Assembly (NCBI GenBank): GCA_002239105.1
Contig: MPNQ01000003.1
Span: 155,316 to 219,315, forward strand
Direction of reading: 5' to 3'
Source of the DNA: a marine group bacterium Sva0996 bin134
GTDB taxonomy: Bacteria; Actinomycetota; Acidimicrobiia; Acidimicrobiales; Bin134
DNA length: 64,000 nt
Below the pieces are notes generated by a model. The model was not told where the DNA came from. It worked only from the letters and a program-made list of their open reading frames with translations, and did no database searches. The first letter of the stretch is position 1, and the number at the start of each line of letters is the position of its first letter. Of the stretch, positions 27,418 to 37,900 are shown piece by piece. The translations under genes and the position numbers were made by a program.

Positions 27418-28074
27418 ATGGCCCATTTGAACTTGAGCGCTGATGAGGTGCTCACCACTACCCGAGCAGTGCGTCGGAGGCTGGATACTTCCCGGCCGGT
27501 GGCGCCGGAGTTGATCACCGAGTGCCTGGAGATCGCCGTGCAGGCCCCCACCGGGTCGAACCGTCAGAACTGGCGGTTCATGGTGGTCACCGACCCTGAC
27601 CTCATTGCCGCCTTGGCCGACCTGTACCGCCGAGCCGGCGAGGTGGCAGGGGACTACCTGGGCGTGCTCCCCCGGCTGGATGTGCCCGACCCCGCCCAGC
27701 TGGAAGCCACCAACGAGAAGATGTACGCCTCGGCCGGCCACCTGTCCGAACACCTCCATGAAGTGCCGGGCATGTTGATCCCGTGCCTGGCCGGAAGGGT
27801 TTGGGACCACCCACCGGTAACGGTGGCTTCCCACGTGGGGTCGGTGATCCAGGCCGCGTGGTCGTTCATGCTGGCCGCCCGGGAGCGGGGTATCGGCACG
27901 GTGTGGACCACAATCCACCTGTGTTACGAGCAAGAGGCTGCCGATCTGCTGGGCATCCCCTACGACGAGGTTATGCAACTGGCCCTCATCCCCTTCGCCC
28001 ACACTGTCGGCACCGACTTCCGCCCCGCCCGCCGGGAGCCCCTGGAGCTGGTCACCCGCTGGAACCGCTGGTAG
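27418..28074 (+). CDS. Nitroreductase family protein
   Basis: This 218-residue protein shows nitroreductase features: TTRAVRRRLDTSRPV for FMN phosphate binding, the QAPTGSNRQNWRFMVVTD motif, and GIGTVWTTIH near the C-terminal half. It is probably an FMN-dependent oxidoreductase acting on an unknown electron-poor substrate. It begins 18 bp after the peptidase stop. Confidence 0.87.
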   Translation: MAHLNLSADEVLTTTRAVRRRLDTSRPVAPELITECLEIAVQAPTGSNRQNWRFMVVTDPDLIAALADLYRRAGEVAGDYLGVLPRLDVPDPAQLEATNEKMYASAGHLSEHLHEVPGMLIPCLAGRVWDHPPVTVASHVGSVIQAAWSFMLAARERGIGTVWTTIHLCYEQEAADLLGIPYDEVMQLALIPFAHTVGTDFRPARREPLELVTRWNRW

Positions 28075-28132
28075 GAGAGCCAGCCGGTAGCGTGGCGCCG
28101 ATGACGAGCCGCGGCGCCGACTGCCAGCCGAC

Positions 28133-29272
28133 GTGACCTCGAAAGCCCCACATTCGGAGCCAGTCTCGGCGGGGGATCGCAACACGACGCTCGATGCTGT
28201 GCGGGGCGTGGCGGTGCTGGGCATCCTGACCATGAACGCGGTGTCCTACGGGCTGGACATGGCCTCCTACTTCAACCTCGACGCCGGCGGCTCGCGCACC
28301 TGGCTCGACTGGGCCATCGGTGGCATGGGCGAGATTTTCTTCGACCAGAAGTTCATGGGGCTGTTCTCGCTGCTATTCGGGGCCGGAATCGTGATGTTCA
28401 CCGACCGGACGGCGGCCAAACAACGGCGCCCTGTCGGGCTCAGCCTGTGGCGCAACACGCTGCTTTTGGGCATCGGCATCGCCCACATGGTTCTGTGGCA
28501 GGGCGACGTGCTGGTTCTGTACGCGATCTGCTCGCCGCTGCTCATCTGGGCCCGGCGGCTTCGACCGGCGACGTTGATGGCGATCGGCGCGACCCTGGTG
28601 GTGTCGGCGGCCGTCGTCTCAGTGCTGGTGCAGACAACCATCGACAATCCGGACAGCGAACTCGGCGGCTTGTGGTTCGAGGGCGACATGTCCGACGAGG
28701 TGGGGCTGTGGTTCTTGTACGACTTCGGGGCCCGGGCACTGGGCATGATGCTGATCGGCGTCGCCCTGTACCGCAGCGGCGTCATCACCGGCGAGCGCCC
28801 CCGCCGCTTCTACATGCGGACCGCCCAGTGGGGGCTGGGCGTTGGGCTGCCGCTGTCGGTGGCCGGTTTCGCGGTGGTGGCCGCTAGCGGTTTCTCCGGC
28901 GACTGGGCCTTGGCCGGGGCCGCCCCGAACACGCTGGCCACCATCCCGCTCAGCCTCGCCTACCTCAGCCTCATCGCCCTGTGGAGCCTCCGGGCCGAGT
29001 CCAGGTTGCAGGGGCGAGTGCGGGCCGCCGGCCGCATGGCCCTCACCAACTACCTCACCCAGACCGTGATGGGCATCATCGTGCTGCGGGTGGTGTTCGA
29101 CGACATCGACTTCAGCCGCAGCCAAATCGCGGTGTTCATCCTGGCCGCGTGGGCCGTGCAACTCTGGTGGTCGCAAGCCTGGCTGTACCGCTTCCGCTTC
29201 GGCCCCGCCGAATGGCTCTGGCGCTGCGCCACCTACCGCCGCTGGCAACCCCTGCGAGCCTCGACGAGCTGA
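28133..29272 (+). CDS. DUF418 domain membrane protein
   Basis: This 379-residue protein starts with GTG. The RNTTLDAVRGVAVLGILTMN opening and later GRMALTNYLTQT and QLWWSQAWLYRFRFGPAEWLWR are typical of the DUF418 family of integral membrane proteins, with around eight to ten hydrophobic segments. The function is unknown in general; transport or envelope roles have been suggested. Confidence 0.85.
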   Translation: MTSKAPHSEPVSAGDRNTTLDAVRGVAVLGILTMNAVSYGLDMASYFNLDAGGSRTWLDWAIGGMGEIFFDQKFMGLFSLLFGAGIVMFTDRTAAKQRRPVGLSLWRNTLLLGIGIAHMVLWQGDVLVLYAICSPLLIWARRLRPATLMAIGATLVVSAAVVSVLVQTTIDNPDSELGGLWFEGDMSDEVGLWFLYDFGARALGMMLIGVALYRSGVITGERPRRFYMRTAQWGLGVGLPLSVAGFAVVAASGFSGDWALAGAAPNTLATIPLSLAYLSLIALWSLRAESRLQGRVRAAGRMALTNYLTQTVMGIIVLRVVFDDIDFSRSQIAVFILAAWAVQLWWSQAWLYRFRFGPAEWLWRCATYRRWQPLRASTS

Positions 29273-29337
29273 CTCGTCCAAGGGCCAGCTCGCCCAACCC
29301 AGCCCGCACTGGCCACCGCCGCCCATAGGATGCCGCC

Positions 29338-29745
29338 ATGGACCCTGCGAAAGCACTCGACTACGTCCGGGAGAACACCAACGCGGTGCTGGCCACCGTG
29401 CGGGGCGACGGCACCCCCCAGATGTCGCCGGTCACCCTGGCGGTGGTCGACGACACGGTGGCGATGAGCACCCGGGAGACGGCCTACAAGACCAAGAACC
29501 TTCGGCGCGACCCCCGCAGCTGGCTGTGTGTGTTCCCCCGGAACTGGTTCGGCGACTGGGTGCAGATCGAGTGCCGAGCCGAGATCATCTCCGGCCCCGA
29601 AGCGATAGAGCCGCTGGTGGAGTACTTCCGCACCCTGCGGGGCGAGCACCCCGACTGGGACGAGTACCGCCAAGCCATGGTCACCGACCAGCGCTGCCTA
29701 GTCCGCTTCCACATTGAGCGCGCCGGCCCCGACCGTTCGGGGTAG
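29338..29745 (+). CDS. PPOX-class F420-dependent protein
   Basis: This 135-residue split-barrel protein shows ATVRGDGTPQMSPVTLAVVD, STRETAYKTKNLRRDPR and CVFPRNWFGDWVQIECRAEI, as in actinobacterial PPOX F420-binding reductases. It likely binds deazaflavin F420 and reduces an unknown substrate, consistent with the LLM-class F420 enzyme elsewhere in the window. Confidence 0.85.
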   Translation: MDPAKALDYVRENTNAVLATVRGDGTPQMSPVTLAVVDDTVAMSTRETAYKTKNLRRDPRSWLCVFPRNWFGDWVQIECRAEIISGPEAIEPLVEYFRTLRGEHPDWDEYRQAMVTDQRCLVRFHIERAGPDRSG

Positions 29746-29787
29746 CTGCCACACCTGTGTCTCCATCAGGTTCATAATGAGGACGAA

Positions 29788-30468
29788 ATGTGCGGAAGAT
29801 ACAGCCTGACGGCTAGCCCGGCAGAGCTTGCCCAGCGGTTCGAATTCGAGTTCGACAGCGACACAGAAGCCGTCAGCCAGAGGTACAACATCGCTCCCAC
29901 CCAGCAAGTCCTGACTGTCGTGGGCGGCGAGCCGCGCCAAGCACGCTTCATGCGCTGGGGTTTGATCCCCCGATGGGCCAAAGAGGCATCCACCGGCCGG
30001 CCCCTCATCAACGCAAGGGCGGAAACGGTGGCCGAGAAGCCCTCATTCCGCGACTCGCTAAAGCGTCGCCGCTGCCTGGTCCTGGCCGACGGCTTCTACG
30101 AGTGGCAGAAGAGGGGCGACACCAAGCGCCCCATGCGAATCGTCATGCGATCCGGTGAGCCCTTCGCCTTCGCCGGACTCTGGGCAGAGTGGAAAGACCC
30201 GGCCGGCAGCACCATCGAATCGTGCGCCATCATCACCACCGAGGCCAACGACCTGCTCCGGCCAATCCACCACCGGATGCCGGTCATCCTGACCGACGAA
30301 TTGGAAGGCCCATGGTTGGACACCGCCCTCGATGACAGCACCACGCTGACCCAATTCCTCGCCCCCTACTCAGAAGACGCCATGGAGGCCTACGAGGTGT
30401 CCCGCCTAGTCAACTCCGCATCCAACAACGTCCCCGAAGTCACTGAACCAGTGGGGCTTGGCATATAG
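29788..30468 (+). CDS. SRAP/YedK (HMCES-type) DNA abasic-site crosslinking protein
   Basis: This 226-residue protein starts MCGRYSL, so Cys2 becomes the N-terminal catalytic residue after Met removal. Other conserved parts are FMRWGLIPRWAKE, NARAETVAEKPSFRD, CLVLADGFYEW, and the active-site His in IHHRMPVIL. The family forms a covalent link to abasic sites in single-stranded DNA and shields them. The length is normal. Confidence 0.95.
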   Translation: MCGRYSLTASPAELAQRFEFEFDSDTEAVSQRYNIAPTQQVLTVVGGEPRQARFMRWGLIPRWAKEASTGRPLINARAETVAEKPSFRDSLKRRRCLVLADGFYEWQKRGDTKRPMRIVMRSGEPFAFAGLWAEWKDPAGSTIESCAIITTEANDLLRPIHHRMPVILTDELEGPWLDTALDDSTTLTQFLAPYSEDAMEAYEVSRLVNSASNNVPEVTEPVGLGI

Positions 30469-30515
30469 GCCGATAGCAGAACAGCCGGGAATCAATTCGA
30501 GGTGGGTTGCCAGCC

Positions 30516-31739
30516 TCAGTTGCGGAGCACCGGGCTGTGCTGAGCCAACTGATAGGTAGTTGTCCCGCAATCAGGAAAGGGATCGGGCGGGGCGTTGATT
30601 CGGTAGCGGCTGCGGAAGCTCTCCACGACTTGCCAGTTGCAGTCGTGGACCAAGTGATGGCAGCCGGGACAGAGTTGCGCCAGGTTGTCGACATCGGTGG
30701 GGCCATCGTCGGTCCAGTGTTCGATGTGATGGGCCTCGCACCGCTCCGACGGGGAATTGCAGCCGATGCATCCGCCATCGCGAGCCGCCAGCACTATGCG
30801 CTGGGCCAGAGATGCCGACCGCTTGGACCGGCCCAGCCACAACGGCTGGCCATCAGCGTCGGCGAATGCGGTGTAGACATCGGCATTGGCCACAAGCCGG
30901 GCCAATTTCTCCGGGGGCACGGGCTGCCCGTCGTCAAGTCGAGGCTGGCCGAGTTTTCCGGTGACCGTGTCGTACTCAGAGATAATCAACAGCGATGCTG
31001 GCGTAGCCCTCGTCATTCCGTTTCGGGTTATCAGCTGCTCAAGTGCATCGGCGTTCCGCTGCAAGTAGGTGATCTTGCTGTCAGGCTTCTCGTCGCGGCG
31101 GAATGCCTCGGCCATCTTGGCCCAAGCCAAGCTGACCTCTCGTCCAGCCATGTAGTCGAGGTGGGCGAACAGCTTCCACGATCCATCAGGCTCCTGGGTC
31201 ATGGATGCTCTGCGGTCCTGGCGCTGCTGCTGGTACTTGGTGTAGTCCCCCTCTTCGACCCGCTCCCAGCGCAAGGCGTACCGCGACAGCAGATCGGCGG
31301 GCACAGCTTTCGCGCTGTCCAAAATGACCTCTTCGCTGCGGTAGTCGGGCTTCCCCGCCACCCGGTCGATCACCCGAGCATGCCCCGAAGTGATCTCACC
31401 AGCAGCGAGCGCCTCCAACGTCGCCGGAAAATTCTCCGACAACGAAACCGCCAACTTCACATCTGAGCTGGCCCGCCCCGCCGATTCCAAAACCCGCTCC
31501 CGCAACACCGCCGACGTCTCCCGGCAAGTAGTGCGACGGGCTCGCTCAGCCAACGCCTCGGCTAACTCCCCCTCAATCTGAGAGCGAGCCCGGCCAAGTC
31601 CCTCAATTCGATCATCCAATTCCTCGATCGACAGCTCACCAACATCCTCGCGGAATACACAAACCGCAACCTCTGGCTTCAAACCAGAAACATCGATAGT
31701 GGTTGCGGCTCCAAAACCCGCTACACCTGTGAACTCCAT
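30516..31739 (-). CDS. DUF222/HNH endonuclease domain protein
   Basis: This 407-residue protein has an N-terminal helical DUF222-like domain (IEELDDRIEGLGRARSQIEGELAEAL) and a C-terminal HNH nuclease with CIGCNSPSERCEAHHIEHW and CPGCHHLVHDCNW, including zinc-binding cysteines. This architecture is abundant in actinobacteria, and many copies derive from 13E12-type mobile sequences. The ATG at 31739 is chosen; a GTG at 31760 is also in frame. It sits at the edge of the CRISPR locus with no evident link to it. Confidence 0.87.
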   Translation of the reverse strand: MEFTGVAGFGAATTIDVSGLKPEVAVCVFREDVGELSIEELDDRIEGLGRARSQIEGELAEALAERARRTTCRETSAVLRERVLESAGRASSDVKLAVSLSENFPATLEALAAGEITSGHARVIDRVAGKPDYRSEEVILDSAKAVPADLLSRYALRWERVEEGDYTKYQQQRQDRRASMTQEPDGSWKLFAHLDYMAGREVSLAWAKMAEAFRRDEKPDSKITYLQRNADALEQLITRNGMTRATPASLLIISEYDTVTGKLGQPRLDDGQPVPPEKLARLVANADVYTAFADADGQPLWLGRSKRSASLAQRIVLAARDGGCIGCNSPSERCEAHHIEHWTDDGPTDVDNLAQLCPGCHHLVHDCNWQVVESFRSRYRINAPPDPFPDCGTTTYQLAQHSPVLRN

Positions 31740-31910
31740 CCCAGCAATAATACAACCCACCTGCGACAGTTACCCCCGACAAACATTCAACTCTCCAATT
31801 CAGCTATTCCTACACATAACGTCACGAACAATGCGAGATATGGATATGGGGTAGTCCTTTGTGTACCCACACATACGTCGTTACTTGTGTACCATCGCAA
31901 AAGTTTTAGT
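31740..31910. other. Intergenic region at the old end of the CRISPR array
   Basis: This stretch of about 170 bp is AT-richer than its surroundings. It has no ORF. A TTGTGTACC-like direct repeat occurs twice (about 31857-31866 and 31883-31892). I see nothing that can be named; it may hold the promoter of the HNH gene, which is transcribed leftward. Confidence 0.4.
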
Positions 31911-34900
31911 CTCAAAGAAGGGGGGGTCCAAAGATCCCCCGAACGTCAAGAACGAGTCGACGAACTCGGCTTTTCGCTGCCTTCAATGAAGGAGGGTCCA
32001 AACCCCCCAATTTCCGGGCCGCAGACCACTGCGTCACACTGCCGTGCCCTTCAATGAAGGGGGGGTTCTATAACCCCCCGAACGGCGACATCTGTGTCGT
32101 CGTCGGGAATGACGACCTTACTTCAATGAAGGGGGGGTTCTATAACCCCCCGAACTACTACTTTCTGCTTTCGATAACCGCAGCGATTACACTTCAATGA
32201 AGGGGGGGTTCTATAACCCCCCGAACCGGACCCCGTAAAAGCTTCTACCTCACCAACGGCGAACTTCAATGAAGGGGGGGTTCTATAATCCCCCGAACGG
32301 CCTCGGCCATAACTACCCAGAACAGAGCCCAGGAGCTTCAATGAAGGGGGGGTTCTATAACCCCCCGAACATCGTTCACCACCGACGGCTATGAGCCCTA
32401 TTTGGCGGCTTCAATGAAGGGGGGGTTCTATAACCCCCCGAACAGGAGGTGGCCCACATGGCCGCTTCCGCCACCCAGCAGCTTCAATGAAGGGGGGGTT
32501 CTATAACCCCCCGAACAACGGTCGTCGAACCTCTTTGAAATGTGGGATGACCGCTTCAATGAAGGGGGGGTTCTATAACCCCCCGAACCAGCATCACCGC
32601 CACCTGGGCGCCCGCCTCTGACGGGCTTCAATGAAGGGGGGGTTCTATAACCCCCCGAACGTCCTGAGATCACCGTGTACACATCAAGGTTGCTCCGCTT
32701 CAATGAAGGGGGGGTTCTATAACCCCCCGAACGTCGGGCACCTAGCGGAATATCCATGAGCAGGGTAGGGCTTCAATGAAGGGGGGGTTCTATAACCCCC
32801 CGAACTGACCAGCAACCCGACCACCGGCGACCTGTATGTGGTGCTTCAATGAAGGGGGGGTTCTATAACCCCCCGAACGCATACTCGGTAGGAAACGATC
32901 CGTTCAAGAGCCGCGCTTCAATGAAGGGGGGGTTCTATAACCCCCCGAACCAGCCGCGGGCCATCAGCATGGCGGCGATGAGGCAGCTTCAATGAAGGGG
33001 GGGTTCTATAACCCCCCGAACGCGTGGCACTCGAATTGGTGCCGGAATCTGCCCGTCGCTTCAATGAAGGGGGGGTTCTATAACCCCCCGAACCGGTTGG
33101 CTCTGCGCCTGGATTGCAACGGTGGTCCAGCTTCAATGAAGGGGGGGTTCTATAACCCCCCGAACCCCGTGTAGCTGATCCTCAGCGTCTCCCCGGCTTG
33201 CGCTTCAATGAAGGGGGGGTTCTATAACCCCCCGAACAGGGTCTCGCCAAGGAAGCCCGCAGGGTCGGCATGGAGCTTCAATGAAGGGGGGGTTCTATAA
33301 CCCCCCGAACATGCCTCTGCGGACGGCCGACCGTCGACTACCACATCAGCTTCAATGAAGGGGGGGTTCTATAACCCCCCGAACGGGTCCGGTACGGGCG
33401 CTCTGGTGTCGAAGGGCCAGCTTCAATGAAGGGGGGGTTCTATAACCCCCCGAACCGGCGTCGACACGATCCACCGCGCCGACAGGATCCGGCTTCAATG
33501 AAGGGGGGGTTCTATAACCCCCCGAACCCGCAAGACCGGCTACTCGGGCGACAACTTCGGCTTGCTTCAATGAAGGGGGGGTTCTATAACCCCCCGAACC
33601 CGCGCCCCTGGGACAGCCGGTCGCCGACCGAGTCTCGGCTTCAATGAAGGGGGGGTTCTATAACCCCCCGAACGATGAGCCGGAATTGGCGGGCGGCGAC
33701 GATGAAGTCGCTTCAATGAAGGGGGGGTTCTATAACCCCCCGAACGTCGAGCGCCCGCCGGATCGTGCCGACGACGAGCCCGCTTCAATGAAGGGGGGGT
33801 TCTATAACCCCCCGAACCAAACGGGGGGCGTTCGGCCCCCGGCTGGTCTACTGGCTTCAATGAAGGGGGGGTTCTATAACCCCCCGAACGTAACCCATGC
33901 GCTCCTGATCGGCAGCTACTCGAAGCTTCAATGAAGGGGGGGTTCTATAACCCCCCGAACCGAGCAAACCGAGCCCGAGCCGAAGCCTTCGGGGAAGCTT
34001 CAATGAAGGGGGGGTTCTATAACCCCCCGAACCCCGCATCTCCGGATCGCACGCCCACGCCGTCGGGGCTTCAATGAAGGGGGGGTTCTATAACCCCCCG
34101 AACCGCCAAGCTGCTGGCCACCACACTGCCTGAGGATGCGCTTCAATGAAGGGGGGGTTCTATAACCCCCCGAACCGCCCAAGCCTGACGAGATGAAGTC
34201 CATCCGGGCGCTGCTTCAATGAAGGGGGGGTTCTATAACCCCCCGAACGATGTGTTCGCCGAGCGGGGCCGGGCCGCGAAGCGCGCTTCAATGAAGGGGG
34301 GGTTCTATAACCCCCCGAACCACCCGCCACATCGCCCGCAACCAAGTGACCGGAGACGCTTCAATGAAGGGGGGGTTCTATAACCCCCCGAACCGACGTC
34401 GATTTTCTCCCTGCGGCGGGCGGCCCGGTCGCTTCAATGAAGGGGGGGTTCTATAACCCCCCGAACACGTTCGCCTCCGTCCCGATGCTCTCCCAGATGT
34501 TGCTTCAATGAAGGGGGGGTTCTATAACCCCCCGAACCGTCGCCCTCGGGGCGTTCGCCACCAAGGCAGTCGGGCTTCAATGAAGGGGGGGTTCTATAAC
34601 CCCCCGAACATGACATTGCGCAGATCGACTGCATCTTTGGACCCGTAGCTTCAATGAAGGGGGGGTTCTATAACCCCCCGAACGCGATGTGCGACTACCT
34701 GGGCATCGTCACCGCCGAGGCTTCAATGAAGGGGGGGTTCTATAACCCCCCGAACACCGACCTCAAGGACCTGAACCCCGACCAAGTATTCGCTTCAATG
34801 AAGGGGGGGTTCTATAACCCCCCGAACTGCCGGTTGGCCTTGGTCCACTGATCCACGCAATACGGCTTCAATGAAGGGGGGGTTCTATAACCCCCCGAAC

Positions 34901-37900
34901 CACCAGCTACTCGGTCACCCACGACGGCGACTACTTCACGCTTCAATGAAGGGGGGGTTCTATAACCCCCCGAACCGGTCGTTGCGCTGGCGCCGCCGCT
35001 GGGATTCGTGGGTGCTTCAATGAAGGGGGGGTTCTATAACCCCCCGAACCCCTCACCAGCTGGAGGGTGCGAGCGCCGTCCTCGGTGCTTCAATGAAGGG
35101 GGGGTTCTATAACCCCCCGAACCCCCACGCCCCCGGCGCTGATAGCGCTCGGTGACGGCGCTTCAATGAAGGGGGGGTTCTATAACCCCCCGAACCGGTG
35201 ACCTGGTTGCGGGCGATGTGGCGGGTGAGGATGCTTCAATGAAGGGGGGGTTCTATAACCCCCCGAACTGGTCACAGGCCCGCCCCGGAACCCCCCCCGA
35301 TCCGGGCTTCAATGAAGGGGGGGTTCTATAACCCCCCGAACCTCGACGGCGGCGCTCATCTACCCAACAGGCTTTCTGCTTCAATGAAGGGGGGGTTCTA
35401 TAACCCCCCGAACGGGGGGAGCGGGCGACTCGCCCGCTCCCCCCCTCTAGCTTCAATGAAGGGGGGGTTCTATAACCCCCCGAACGCCGGCCAGGCTCCG
35501 GGTCGCCTTGACCACCTCGACGGGCTTCAATGAAGGGGGGGTTCTATAACCCCCCGAACCTTCGCAGCTTTGCCGAGTATGTGAGGAACTTCGGGCTTCA
35601 ATGAAGGGGGGGTTCTATAACCCCCCGAACCTGGCCACCTTCGAGCGGGGCGCCCGCAACCTCAACAAGCTTCAATGAAGGGGGGGTTCTATAACCCCCC
35701 GAACTTCAAAGGCGCCGCCAGCCCCGCCGAGTGGCATTGCGCTTCAATGAAGGGGGGGTTCTATAACCCCCCGAACCGACGATCCCCAAGAGGCCTGTGT
35801 GTTCGGCCTCCGGCTTCAATGAAGGGGGGGTTCTATAACCCCCCGAACTGACCCATGCCCTTTTGGCAGGCCAGTGGGGCAACCGCTTCAATGAAGGGGG
35901 GGTTCTATAACCCCCCGAACCGAGGCCATCAATACCGCCCCCTACGCCCGCTACGTGCTTCAATGAAGGGGGGGTTCTATAACCCCCCGAACCTCACCAG
36001 TTCCCCAGTGACACTCTTCGAACGCATTCGGCTTCAATGAAGGGGGGGTTCTATAACCCCCCGAACTGACAGTCGGGAATCGACACCGGGCATGACAAAC
36101 TGGCTTCAATGAAGGGGGGGTTCTATAACCCCCCGAACCCGCACCATCGAAGAGGGTATAGCGCGCTATCGCTCGCTTCAATGAAGGGGGGGTTCTATAA
36201 CCCCCCGAACCCACGACAGCGACCTAAGGCCGGACCACCCGGCGCTGCTTCAATGAAGGGGGGGTTCTATAACCCCCCGAACGAGTCTCACTGGTGGTTG
36301 GCAGGCATCGGCGTGGATGCTTCAATGAAGGGGGGGTTCTATAACCCCCCGAACCAGCGATCCAGGTTCATGCCAGTCTCGGCGTAGAGCAGCTTCAATG
36401 AAGGGGGGGTTCTATAACCCCCCGAACCGCGCTTGAAGGGGCGTGGGACCCTGCGAGATTTACGCTTCAATGAAGGGGGGGTTCTATAACCCCCCGAACC
36501 CGAGCCGAAGCTCAGCGCCGCGGTGCGAGCCAAGCTGCTTCAATGAAGGGGGGGTTCTATAACCCCCCGAACCGGGTCGAGGAGGGCTGGCTGCTCGGCG
36601 TGTCGCTTGCTTCAATGAAGGGGGGGTTCTATAACCCCCCGAACCCGCACCGCGCGGGTGAACATCACCGCGGTGCCGTCGCTTCAATGAAGGGGGGGTT
36701 CTATAACCCCCCGAACCCGGCGGACGGCGCTGGCTCAGGTTCTAGCCGAGGACGCTTCAATGAAGGGGGGGTTCTATAACCCCCCGAACTGTCGATATGG
36801 TGTCTGCATGGCTGGAGCCAGGTGACGCTTCAATGAAGGGGGGGTTCTATAACCCCCCGAACGAGTGGTCCGCGGCCTGCAAACCTCGATCCGTCGAGCG
36901 CTTCAATGAAGGGGGGGTTCTATAACCCCCCGAACGCAAAGGCAATCGACGTGACACTGTGCCGATGTGCGCTTCAATGAAGGGGGGGTTCTATAACCCC
37001 CCGAACGAGGGGGCTGGGGCTCAATCGCTGGAGGCTATCGACGGCTTCAATGAAGGGGGGGTTCTATAACCCCCCGAACCGATGGTGAGTGGCGCATTTG
37101 GGCTGGATGTCGGCGCTTCAATGAAGGGGGGGTTCTATAACCCCCCGAACCCCGGCCCCCACCGAGTTCAACTCGGTGGGAGTGCGGCTTCAATGAAGGG
37201 GGGGTTCTATAACCCCCCGAACGGGCCAGCGATTGGAGCGAATGATGCACGCTCACATGCTTCAATGAAGGGGGGGTTCTATAACCCCCCGAACATGTCT
37301 CCGAGGGGGCCCTCGGTTCGCACGGCTTGGGCGCTTCAATGAAGGGGGGGTTCTATAACCCCCCGAACCCCTGGGGGCCATCACAGCCCGAAGCCTCCCC
37401 GCCCGGCTTCAATGAAGGGGGGGTTCTATAACCCCCCGAACCAGTTGCCGTACCCGGTGTTGTACGGGGGGTCGATGCTTCAATGAAGGGGGGGTTCTAT
37501 AACCCCCCGAACGCCACCTACTCCGGCCCCGGCGAGACGGTGCGCCTCGCTTCAATGAAGGGGGGGTTCTATAACCCCCCGAACGCCAGCCGGGGGCGGT
37601 GGTCTGGTTCTGGCGGGGGCTGCTTCAATGAAGGGGGGGTTCTATAACCCCCCGAACGTCGATGTCGAGCACGGCGTCGCCCCCGATGTTGTCGCTTCAA
37701 TGAAGGGGGGGTTCTATAACCCCCCGAACCCAGTGGGATCGTGCAGCCCCCGTGGCCATCAACCTGCTTCAATGAAGGGGGGGTTCTATAACCCCCCGAA
37801 CTTGTCGGCCGAGGCGGCGTTGGAGCCGTCGACGCACCAGCTTCAATGAAGGGGGGGTTCTATAACCCCCCGAACCTGGCTCGCAGCGGACAGCTCCATG

